Assembly (NCBI GenBank): GCA_031266315.1
Contig: JAISBG010000039.1
Span: forward strand, 1 to 7,079
Reading direction: 5' to 3'
Length of the DNA: 7,079 bases
Source: Planctomycetaceae bacterium
GTDB taxonomy: Bacteria; Planctomycetota; Planctomycetia; Pirellulales; Thermoguttaceae
Both the position numbers and the translations under genes were made by a program. The notes beneath the pieces are model-generated. The model searched no databases. It had not been told where the DNA came from and saw nothing but the letters and a program-made list of their open reading frames with translations. Shown piece by piece: positions 1 through 5,814 of this stretch (positions are counted from its first letter, which is position 1; each line of letters starts with the position of its first letter).

Positions 1-231
1 CTCAATAAAGTTACGGAGGCGAAAAAGGTAGCGGAAGCGAATTTAATTGTCCGCCGCGAAGAAACCGCCGCAATGCGAAGCCAAGCCAACACCGCAAAAC
101 TCCTAGAAAACAACCCAACCTTAATGCGCCTCCGCGAACTAGAAGTCCTAGAAAAAATCGCCGCCAACGGAAAATTACAAGTCATCGTCGATGAAAAAAA
201 GTTGACCGACAGAATCGTAAATCTGATTTAA
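1..231 (+). CDS. SPFH/Band 7 (slipin-like) protein, C-terminal end
   Basis: The first 76 residues in frame 1 run to a TAA at 229-231; the start lies outside the window. The first half is Ala/Glu/Lys-rich helix (KKVAEANLIVRREETAAM). It is followed by a segment containing NNPTLMRLRELEVLEKIA and ending KLTDRIVNLI. That order, a charged coiled-coil and then NP-LMRLRELE, is what I recognise from the C-terminal tail of bacterial SPFH/Band 7/prohibitin-like proteins. The family forms oligomeric membrane-associated scaffolds and is linked to membrane microdomains and protease control. The membrane anchor and SPFH core are not visible here, so the subfamily cannot be named. A hairpin terminator follows 73 bp after the stop, so the gene is probably the last of its transcript. 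The next gene is convergent. Confidence 0.8.
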   Translation, partial: LNKVTEAKKVAEANLIVRREETAAMRSQANTAKLLENNPTLMRLRELEVLEKIAANGKLQVIVDEKKLTDRIVNLI

Positions 232-303
232 AATCGTAACCATTCACGTTTATTTTTTAGTCATATTGCGTTAGTCATAAAATTGGTACATTTGTGACTA
301 TTC

Positions 304-321
304 AGCGGAGTAGCCGCTTTT
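304..321 (+). terminator. Short hairpin terminator after the SPFH gene
   Basis: AGCGG (304-308) pairs with CCGCT (314-318) around the loop AGTAG, and the stem runs into TTTT (318-321) and AATT. The stem is only 5 bp but GC-rich. Position and orientation suit the end of the SPFH transcript. The T run is shared with the adjacent palindrome. Confidence 0.5.
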
Positions 322-349
322 AATTATACCGAATTCGGTACAATTAAAA
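318..349. repeat. 32-bp near-perfect palindrome
   Basis: The core TACCGAATTCGGTA (327-340) is a perfect palindrome. One mismatched pair (A326/C341) is followed by a further 8-bp match, TTTTAATT (318-325) with AATTAAAA (342-349). There is no loop at the centre. It could be a protein-binding operator or part of a compound terminator together with the overlapping hairpin. Function is unknown. Confidence 0.6.
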
Positions 350-391
350 ATTCAGCCGGAAGTAATAATTTCGTTTTAAACGCGAAAAAAG

Positions 392-534
392 AGGTGGGCA
401 ATCCGCCCGCTGGGCGGTTGCGCCGGTTGAGTTTGCATTGACTCCAACACGGAAAGCAACACCATTTGCCGTCGTTAATCTAATTCACAGTCGGCTAATG
501 CCGACGCAACCTTTTAGCAAAAGGTTGCCCACCT
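392..534. repeat. 143-bp element with 10-bp terminal inverted repeats and internal hairpins
   Basis: AGGTGGGCAA (392-401) is exactly complementary to TTGCCCACCT (525-534). Between them are three compact hairpins. CCGCCC-GCT-GGGCGG spans 403-417. GTCGGC-TAAT-GCCGAC spans 490-505. AACCTTTT-AGC-AAAAGGTT spans 508-526 and overlaps the right terminal repeat by two bases. Paired termini plus internal stems suggest either a small MITE-like element or a folded RNA. I see no clear target-site duplication and no ORF inside. It is more GC-rich than its surroundings, which favours an inserted or structurally constrained unit. Confidence 0.5.
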
Positions 535-568
535 GATGATTGCCTGCCTTGAACAAAAATTCCACTGA

Positions 569-607
569 ATAAAATAATTGGATAAAATAATTGGGTAAAA
601 TAATTAC
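569..607. repeat. Three tandem 13-bp repeats
   Basis: Units ATAAAATAATTGG at 569-581 and 582-594 are identical. The third, at 595-607, reads GTAAAATAATTAC with three differences. It is a short AT-rich tandem array in noncoding DNA, and no role is evident. Confidence 0.7.
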
Positions 608-613
608 GAAAAG

Positions 614-673
614 TGGATAGCCGAGATAATAGAAAGCGACGCAAGCAATAAACTTTCCACACTCAACTATCCA
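614..673. repeat. GACGCAAGC hairpin repeat, copy A
   Basis: The outer stem is TGGATAG (614-620) with CTATCCA (667-673). The inner stem is GAAAG (632-636) with CTTTC (653-657). The apical loop contains GACGCAAGC at 638-646. The same plan, with the same nonamer in the loop but different stem bases, recurs at 3711-3796 and 3849-3916 on the other side of the surface-protein gene. Stems that change in a compensated way while the loop stays constant point to selection on the folded form. This copy is 104 bp beyond the end of the surface-protein gene, possibly in its 3' untranslated region. Confidence 0.6.
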
Positions 674-713
674 ATAAAATTTGTTCTGAAAGAGCAAATA
701 AACTCCGTAAACA

Positions 714-753
714 TTTGAACCCGACGCAAATACGACGGGTTCAAACTTTTTTT
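714..753. terminator. Strong hairpin between convergent genes, T tract on + strand
   Basis: TTTGAACCCG (714-723) pairs perfectly over 10 bp with CGGGTTCAAA (736-745), with a 12-nt loop. On the + strand it is followed by C and seven T (747-753), a classic intrinsic terminator in the + direction. The only gene ending next to it is the minus-strand surface protein, whose stop is 32 bp away. In that direction the hairpin is followed only by a weak TGTTT. It may act bidirectionally or shield the surface gene from + strand read-through. The loop side carries GACGCAA (723-729), as in the nearby hairpin repeats. Confidence 0.6.
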
Positions 754-776
754 GTACCAAAAAACGGTTGCTTCAA

Positions 777-3668
777 TTAGACAAACCATTTCGGTAACGC
801 TACCTTCGACGCCTTCGAGTACAATGTAAAATGAATTGAGTTTGAATTACCCGAACCATTGGCAGTACCGCTACTATCACCGTAATAAACATCAACTTGC
901 ACTTGGACATTCAGTCCCTTGACACTGCTGAAATTCGTGTCATTAATTCCGAGTACACTGAAAATATCTTTAAACACTGCTTCACTGGTAAGATCGGTAA
1001 CTTTCTTATCAGTGGAAGATGTTTTACTAGTATCTTCGCTTGTGGTGGCGGCGGTAACGGTTTGGGCACCAAGTAGTTTACCGGTGGCTTTGTCCATTTT
1101 GGAATCCGTTGAAGCAATTAACGTATAAACGTACACCGGCACATCCGCACCTGCCGGTTTCAATGCGCCAAGTACCTGTTTCGCGGCTGCTGCCAGAGCA
1201 TCAACGCGCGCCATTGAATTGCCGGCAAGTTTCAGACCAAACTCTGAATTACTATCCAGCGCGAAACCATTCTTCGCAATTGTTGGGAGCGGAAGGACTG
1301 CGGTTTTGATTTTCAATTCCTTACTCGTCGAAACCTTCGTCATATCGTCCCAGTCACCACCAGTAGAACCAGTGTACGCTTTATCGACGGTAACGACACG
1401 GAAAAAGTATTGAGAACCCGGATTGAGTTTACCGATCGTAATCGTTCCCGTAACAGCCGCTGCAGTGGTACCTGTTCCGGTATAAACATTCGCGGCGTTC
1501 CAATCGGCTTTGCCTTTGGCATCGACGACATTGGTGTACTCAACATAGTATGTATCACCACTACCGGCACCTTTGGTCGGCGCAGCAACAGTAATCGAAA
1601 CGGAATTAATTGTTGTCGCTTTCGTATCGGCTTTCAATGTTGCACTAACAAAATCGGTTGCGGTAATTGTTGCGATTTTCCCTTTGGAAATCGTGCCGGG
1701 AACCGAACCAACCGTTTGAACTGTTACCGAATATTTCGCCTTCGGAGTCAGATTGGATCCAATGACGCCTGTTGTGCCAGCAAAAATGACATCTTCTGAA
1801 GTATTCGTTGCTGTAATGGTGCTTGTTCCTAATACTGCTTTATTAGCATCAGTTATAGTAACAATATAAGTTGTACCGACGGTCGTACCGGAAATAGTTA
1901 TCGTATCATCAGAACCGGTCTTTAGCGCAACAGTAACACTATCGGCAATTGTCGGAGATTTGGCAACGGTAGTCGCCTTCGATGATGCTCCTGTACTAAT
2001 CTCTTGGGTAATAGTGGGAGTAGTAGTAAAATCTGTGGTAGTAGCCACTGTCTTTGTAATGAGGGCTTCGACCTTGAAGGTATAACCGGCTCCCCAAGTG
2101 AGATCAGTAAATTCAGCACCACTGGATTGAGCGGCTTGGGCAACATACACTACTTGTGTTGCAAGTCCGCCGGTACTTGTTGCCGTAACACGATAACCGA
2201 TAACTTCGTACTTGGCATCGCCAGCAGCAATTGTTGCACCGGTCGGATCGGTAGTCTTCGTAACGTCTTTAGCAGCAGCCCATTTAACTGTGTATTTGTT
2301 TTTAACTGTACTATCAGCAGTTACAACTACGCTTTTAACGTTATCTGCCGCTTTATATTCCGTTGCCGCAAGTGGCGAGGCAATATCCGCCGTCATGTCG
2401 GTACTAGAAACTGTCAAGTCACTTGAAGCAACTGAAATTGTCCCATCTGCCGCAACAGCGTAAGCCCAAACTTTATCACCGGTTGCCACTTTTAAGTCTA
2501 CAGTTGTCGATGATGCTCCAACAGGCACATAGACGAGTTTTGCTCGATCAGCGGCAGTTGTTGCTACTGGAGCTGTTGCCCCAATACCGACATAGAATCC
2601 CACCGGAGTTGCACCAGTACCAGAACCGGCGGCAAGTGTTACAGTTGTCCCGCTGGGAGTATTCGCAAGTGCAACAGCTGTTGGAGTTGCAGGAGCATCC
2701 GGTTGTACACTCGCAACTGTAACAGTACCGGTATTAACGTAGGTTGGAGTTGAAGAAATTTTGTTTGTGGCTATTGGAGTTACGATAACTTTAATGCTTG
2801 TATCTTTGGCAAGTTTGGCATCAGACTCATCTCCTCCAGTTGCTCCTGCCACAAAAGTGGAATCAATTCCCTGTGTAATTTCCAACTTTGAACCCGGATT
2901 AACTTTACGAGTAACCGTATCCGTTCCGTCAGAAAGTGTAACTTCGTAACTTCCGGTGTAATTTGCGGGGGCTTTCCATGTTACTTTAACGCTGGCAGGT
3001 TTACTACCGCTTGCTTTGACATAAGTCGCTTTGACATCGGTTGGAGATCCAACTGTTACGTCAGCGGCATCGCCAGCCTTAATTGTCTTAAATGTTCCAT
3101 CGACAATAACAACATCTGTTTTTGCGGCAGTCGCTGTTTTATCTGCCGGATTTGTCAATGTCAAATCGGTTGTAACCGTGAACTTATACTCCGTATCTGC
3201 AGTCAATCCTGTAAACACATACGATGTTTTTGTTCCGGCATCAACAGTTTTGATGAAATTACCAGTATCATCAAAAATATTGACACTGTACTTTGCACCT
3301 TTGGGCAGCGCGGCTTTCCAACCGTCATTGGCATCACCTGACTCAACATATTTTGCCGGCTTTCCCCAAGTGAGTGTTATCTGATTTGTCGTCAAGCCGC
3401 TCGGTGTCGCAATCGAATCCGTCAACGCATTACCATATGCGGGAGTAGCTTCTACTTCAAACGTACCAACCTCGCTGGCGTTTTCTGTTTGGAAATTTTG
3501 TGCGGTCGAGGAAACGGCGTCGGATTGTACGAAATCGGGGGCGGAAAACGCGTCAACTCCTAACGGGTTGATACTGAGTAATTCCCGATTTTCAAGGGAT
3601 TCTAACCCTAAAATTCGTTTCGAAAATTTATTTTTCGAGAGTCTCTTCGTGGAAAAATTTGTAGTCAT
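777..3668 (-). CDS. Large exported surface protein with LEPR-XLL-like N-terminus and fibronectin type III-like domains
   Basis: 963 residues. The ATG at 3668 has AAGGAG (3677-3682) eight bases upstream, which fixes the start. The N-terminus is basic (KRLSKNKFSKR, residues 8-18) and runs into LESLENRELLS (22-32). This is a variant of the LEPR-XLL motif of planctomycete extracellular proteins; there is no classical hydrophobic signal peptide. The remainder is Thr/Ala/Val-rich beta sequence with no cysteine. I see about six fibronectin III-like or Ig-like units, near 87-187, 208-318, 325-420, 443-565, 570-672 and 682-790. Recurring features are an ITLTW or VKVTW strand and a late L-x-x-G-x-x-Y-x-F-x-V strand (TGLTADTEYKFTV; LNPGSQYFFRV). 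A distinct C-terminal region, 795-963, ends ALPKWFV and is not recognised. I see no catalytic motif, so an adhesive or cell-wall structural role is inferred. The gene stands alone, with its own promoter, a long leader, and hairpin repeats on both sides. Confidence 0.85.
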   Translation of the reverse strand: MTTNFSTKRLSKNKFSKRILGLESLENRELLSINPLGVDAFSAPDFVQSDAVSSTAQNFQTENASEVGTFEVEATPAYGNALTDSIATPSGLTTNQITLTWGKPAKYVESGDANDGWKAALPKGAKYSVNIFDDTGNFIKTVDAGTKTSYVFTGLTADTEYKFTVTTDLTLTNPADKTATAAKTDVVIVDGTFKTIKAGDAADVTVGSPTDVKATYVKASGSKPASVKVTWKAPANYTGSYEVTLSDGTDTVTRKVNPGSKLEITQGIDSTFVAGATGGDESDAKLAKDTSIKVIVTPIATNKISSTPTYVNTGTVTVASVQPDAPATPTAVALANTPSGTTVTLAAGSGTGATPVGFYVGIGATAPVATTAADRAKLVYVPVGASSTTVDLKVATGDKVWAYAVAADGTISVASSDLTVSSTDMTADIASPLAATEYKAADNVKSVVVTADSTVKNKYTVKWAAAKDVTKTTDPTGATIAAGDAKYEVIGYRVTATSTGGLATQVVYVAQAAQSSGAEFTDLTWGAGYTFKVEALITKTVATTTDFTTTPTITQEISTGASSKATTVAKSPTIADSVTVALKTGSDDTITISGTTVGTTYIVTITDANKAVLGTSTITATNTSEDVIFAGTTGVIGSNLTPKAKYSVTVQTVGSVPGTISKGKIATITATDFVSATLKADTKATTINSVSITVAAPTKGAGSGDTYYVEYTNVVDAKGKADWNAANVYTGTGTTAAAVTGTITIGKLNPGSQYFFRVVTVDKAYTGSTGGDWDDMTKVSTSKELKIKTAVLPLPTIAKNGFALDSNSEFGLKLAGNSMARVDALAAAAKQVLGALKPAGADVPVYVYTLIASTDSKMDKATGKLLGAQTVTAATTSEDTSKTSSTDKKVTDLTSEAVFKDIFSVLGINDTNFSSVKGLNVQVQVDVYYGDSSGTANGSGNSNSIHFTLYSKASKVALPKWFV

Positions 3669-3710
3669 GGAAAATTCTCCTTAAGTTAATTGGAAACAAA
3701 AATATTTATA

Positions 3711-3796
3711 GTGGAGAGCGGATTTAGATTAGATAGTGACGCAAGCGTAATTTCTATTACTTTTCACTATTACCTATTAACTAAGTAACTTCCCAC
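3711..3796. repeat. GACGCAAGC hairpin repeat, copy B
   Basis: The main stem is ATAGTGA (3733-3739) with TCACTAT (3764-3770). Inside it, GTAAT-TTCT-ATTAC (3747-3760) forms a small second hairpin. GACGCAAGC lies at 3738-3746. GTGG (3711-3714) can close with CCAC (3793-3796). The left arm GTGGAGAGCGGA resembles copies A and C. This copy starts 43 bp upstream of the surface-protein start codon, inside its predicted leader, so the transcript would carry the complement GCUUGCGUC in the folded region. Confidence 0.55.
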
Positions 3797-3848
3797 TAAA
3801 AAATCACCCCAACAATGAGGCAATTGGAAACACAAGCAATTCTGTCAA

Positions 3849-3916
3849 TAACGGAGAGTGGATGGTAAGAGTGACGCAAGCAAAAACCATTTCAACTTTC
3901 CGCAAATCATCCGTTA
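3849..3916. repeat. GACGCAAGC hairpin repeat, copy C
   Basis: The outer stem is TAACGGA (3849-3855) with TCCGTTA (3910-3916). The inner stem is ATGGT (3862-3866) with ACCAT (3886-3890). The loop contains GTGACGCAAGC, with the nonamer at 3873-3881. An alternative pairing, GGATG (3860-3864) with CATCC (3908-3912), could compete with both stems. The right arm shares ACTTTCC with copy A. It lies in the predicted leader of the surface-protein gene, upstream of copy B. Confidence 0.6.
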
Positions 3917-3974
3917 AAATCAAAATATCCGCAATTATTTCACACCTTCTATCGAAATATTACAAGACTGTCTA

Positions 3975-4003
3975 ATTTTACTTTATTGTATATCCGTTGT
4001 CAA
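3975..4003 (-). promoter_or_regulatory. Sigma70-type promoter of the surface-protein gene
   Basis: On the minus strand, a consensus TTGACA (4003-3998) is followed by a 17-bp spacer and TAAAAT (3980-3975, five of six matches). Transcription would start near 3968 and give a leader of about 300 nt before the ATG at 3668. That leader would contain hairpin repeats C and B. The call rests only on match quality and position. Confidence 0.6.
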
Positions 4004-4292
4004 TAAAAAAAGTTTCATAAAAAAATAAAATAGTCTGAATTTATTAAAATTTCGCATTATACATACAATTTGTAGCGGTTCTAACTGTATTTAGGAATAG
4101 AGAATTTCGCATTTGTGGATTTTAGGCGAATAAACACAGAAAAAACGATAGAAAATAACTTTTGCTCATTCGTGATGGAATACATACGAATTAAAAATAG
4201 GTAATGTTTACGCTTTTCAAAAAATATTCAGAATTTTTCCTAATCGTGTTAACCCCAAAAATCATTCAAACACCGCCAACTCCTTCCTGTCC
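4004..4292. other. AT-rich intergenic region, no gene seen
   Basis: No ORF with a ribosome binding site is visible on either strand. The only internal structure I see is an 11-bp direct repeat, AATTTCGCATT, at 4048-4058 and 4103-4113. No clear terminator follows the Rpn fragment ending at 4293, so its transcript could run on through this region into the co-directional surface-protein gene. Confidence 0.5.
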
Positions 4293-4550
4293 TTAATGCA
4301 ATGCTTCCGCAAATTCGTCCAACGTCTGACACATTGCAGCGTCAACAACCAAAGACTCCAAAGCAATCGGGTCATTCATTCGCTGAATCGCCGCCTTCAT
4401 TCTTTTGGAAACATTCGTCATTTTGAACCTTTTGCACAAAACATTCAAAACGGCTTTTCGTAAACCTTCTGCTTTGCCCTCCGCTTTACCTTCTGCTTTG
4501 CCTTCGGCGAGACGTTTGGCGACTAGTTGGTCTAAAACTGATGTTAGCAT
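4293..4550 (-). CDS. Stand-alone 85-residue Rpn C-terminal protein, candidate orphan inhibitor
   Basis: An intact ORF of 85 residues with ATG at 4550 and TAA at 4295-4293. AAGGAAGGA (4560-4568) lies nine bases upstream and is a good Shine-Dalgarno. The protein begins MLTSVLDQLVAKRLAEG, continues with AEGK-type repeats (about residues 15-29), and ends in a compact helical segment (LRKAVLNVLCKRFK to DEFAEAL). It differs from the C-terminus of the full-length Rpn nuclease next door at 9 of 85 positions, most in the repeat linker, and by 15 of 258 bases. It has no nuclease residues. In E. coli, small in-frame C-terminal Rpn products are reported to block the large nuclease; by analogy this may be an inhibitor encoded on its own. 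The alternative is that it is simply the open end of a decaying pseudogene, since the sequence directly upstream is broken. Confidence 0.5.
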   Translation of the reverse strand: MLTSVLDQLVAKRLAEGKAEGKAEGKAEGLRKAVLNVLCKRFKMTNVSKRMKAAIQRMNDPIALESLVVDAAMCQTLDEFAEALH

Positions 4551-4678
4551 GGTAAAAATTCCTTCCTTTTCAATTTGAGTGGAAATTTTCAGAAAATCTT
4601 GAGGGAAAAATGTTTAGCATCGGCATTGACGACGGCAAAATACAACGCCTCGTTCAATAGTTCCAGCGATGTTGACAT
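4551..4678 (-). pseudogene. Truncated, frameshifted Rpn nuclease remnant upstream of the small ORF
   Basis: Reading begins with an ATG at 4678 that overlaps the TAA of the full-length Rpn gene (TAATG). It gives MSTSLELLNEALYFAVVNA...KHFSLKIF before a TGA at 4591-4589. Residues from SLELL onward align with SQEELRDAIYYA...KHFSL (about 239-259) of the neighbour. A one-base deletion near 4601, where the intact gene has CTACAAGAT and this copy CTCAAGAT, throws the frame. The restored frame gives DFLKISTQIEKEGIF, leading into the 85-residue ORF. Everything upstream of this point, including the whole nuclease domain, is missing. The 5' part is a divergent paralogue, while the 3' part is nearly identical to the neighbour. 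Confidence 0.75.
4559..4568 (-). promoter_or_regulatory. Shine-Dalgarno of the stand-alone small Rpn ORF
   Basis: On the minus strand AAGGAAGGAA is followed by TTTTTACC and ATG. It is identical to the internal site in the full-length gene and sets the start at 4550. In the original reading frame it encodes K-E-G, so it is coding sequence doubling as a ribosome binding site. Confidence 0.5.
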
Positions 4679-4935
4679 TAATTTAATGCTTCCGCAAATT
4701 CGTCCAACGTTTGACACATTGCAGCGTCAACAACCAAAGACTCCAAAGCAATCGGGTCATTCATTCGCTGAATTGCCGCCTTCATTCTTTTGGGAACATT
4801 CGTCATTTTGAACCTTTTGCACAAAACATTCAAAACGGATTTTCGTAAACCTTTTACTTCGCCTTCCGCTTCGCCTTCGGCTTTGCCTTCGGCGATACGT
4901 TTGGCGACTAGTTGGTCTAAAACTGATGTTGGCAT
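4678..4935 (-). CDS. Candidate internal small Rpn product, in frame within the nuclease gene
   Basis: Met277 of the full-length Rpn protein (ATG at 4935-4933) is preceded by AAGGAAGGA ending nine bases upstream. Translation from here would yield an 85-residue protein made of the AEG-repeat linker and the C-terminal helical segment, ending at the same TAA as the nuclease. E. coli rpnA is known to make such an in-frame small protein, which binds and inhibits the large form. The same length and the same ribosome binding site as the stand-alone ORF downstream make the internal start more believable. No expression evidence can be read from sequence alone. Confidence 0.45.
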   Translation of the reverse strand: MPTSVLDQLVAKRIAEGKAEGEAEGEVKGLRKSVLNVLCKRFKMTNVPKRMKAAIQRMNDPIALESLVVDAAMCQTLDEFAEALN

Positions 4936-5763
4936 GGTAAAAATTCCTTCCTTTTCAATTTGAGTGGAAATTTTCAGAAAATCTTGTAGGGAAAAATGTT
5001 TGGCACTGGTTATGGCATAATAGATTGCGTCTCTCAATTCCTCTTGCGATTCCGGCAAATGGATTGTCGGTTGCAACTTCTGGACAATTTTTGTCATCCG
5101 TTTTGTAACATCCGTACTGAAAACCGCTTGCAACATCGTGAAAGGAACAAACAATTCAGGATCATCGGGAAAATTTTTAAATTTAATCGACGGCACGTCA
5201 AACAACAACGCTTTCACATTTAACACACACGATTCAAACTCTTCGATTCCGATTTTCTGAACCAATTCGCTCATCTCTAACGGGGCGGTAAACCGTGTTT
5301 CGCCATGATTAAAAATGAACGGAATAATCATTGGGAACAAAAAGGTTCGAAGTCGTTTTTCCTTTTTGGCTTTTTCAAATTCTCTTTTCCAAACACAGAC
5401 AATATATTCGACAATTTGAAAAATCGTCCATCGGTCATTACTGGTTTTCAACTCAATCAGAATAAAAACCACAAGATGTTCGTTACTATTTTTGAACGGA
5501 ACACGATACAAAATGTCGAGGTAATGCGATCTGAGTTTTTTATCAACAAATGATTCCGGTTCAATCTCCAATTTTTCGAGGTCAATCACCTCTTGTACTT
5601 CCGGCTTGAGAACATACTTCAAAAATTTTCGAGCCGTGTTCACTTTTTTCAACTTGCCCTTGCAAAACCCGTCATGTTGATACTGTTTCCTAAATTCATC
5701 AAAAGCATCACTATCAATTGATTGTGCGGGTAACTGTTGCTGCTTTGATTGTTTTTTAGCCAT
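4678..5763 (-). CDS. Rpn family (YhgA-like, PD-(D/E)XK) nuclease
   Basis: 361 residues. ATG at 5763, with GAGGTGA (5771-5777) seven bases upstream. The N-terminus is Lys/Gln-rich (MAKKQSKQQQ). Residues about 19-130 form the nuclease core typical of the Rpn/YhgA-like (Transposase_31) family: KKLRSHYLDILYRV with Asp83, then FILIELKTSNDRW with Glu104 and Lys106, then QIVEYIVCVW. Asp83/Glu104/Lys106 match the D...ExK active site, so the enzyme is probably active. A helical middle region leads to an internal start at Met277, AEG repeats near 290-305 and a C-terminal segment ending DEFAEALN. Known members are metal-dependent DNA endonucleases; several E. coli ones are toxic, promote recombination and act in phage defence. 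The stop overlaps the ATG of the remnant downstream (TAATG). The common 'transposase' label for this family is misleading. Confidence 0.85.
   Translation of the reverse strand: MAKKQSKQQQLPAQSIDSDAFDEFRKQYQHDGFCKGKLKKVNTARKFLKYVLKPEVQEVIDLEKLEIEPESFVDKKLRSHYLDILYRVPFKNSNEHLVVFILIELKTSNDRWTIFQIVEYIVCVWKREFEKAKKEKRLRTFLFPMIIPFIFNHGETRFTAPLEMSELVQKIGIEEFESCVLNVKALLFDVPSIKFKNFPDDPELFVPFTMLQAVFSTDVTKRMTKIVQKLQPTIHLPESQEELRDAIYYAITSAKHFSLQDFLKISTQIEKEGIFTMPTSVLDQLVAKRIAEGKAEGEAEGEVKGLRKSVLNVLCKRFKMTNVPKRMKAAIQRMNDPIALESLVVDAAMCQTLDEFAEALN
4944..4953 (-). promoter_or_regulatory. Internal Shine-Dalgarno before Met277 of the Rpn gene
   Basis: On the minus strand AAGGAAGGAA, then TTTTTACC and ATG at 4935. 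The nearer AGGA is nine bases from the start codon. It lies inside coding sequence (residues 271-274) and is conserved base for base in the downstream copy, which fits a role in internal initiation. Confidence 0.45.
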
Positions 5764-5814
5764 AAATTTTTCACCTCAATGTCCGTTAACCTTGTAGCCA
5801 AATGGAAAAAACTC

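Noticed and set aside
485..760. Minus-strand 91-codon ORF, hydrophobic
   Set aside because: It starts at TTG without a ribosome binding site, and runs straight through the terminator-like hairpin, copy A and the tandem 13-mers; most likely chance.
1410..2463. Several plus-strand ORFs inside the surface-protein gene
   Set aside because: They are antisense to a long ORF with a good start and domain pattern, and their translations are low-complexity products of Thr/Ala-rich coding DNA.
3711..3916. CRISPR-like array around the two leader repeats
   Set aside because: Only two copies are present here, the conserved part is nine bases within different stems, spacing is irregular, and there are no cas genes.
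4575..4811. Plus-strand 78-codon ORF across the Rpn copies
   Set aside because: It lies antisense to the Rpn remnant and Rpn 3' end; its sequence is simply the complement of those conserved coding regions.
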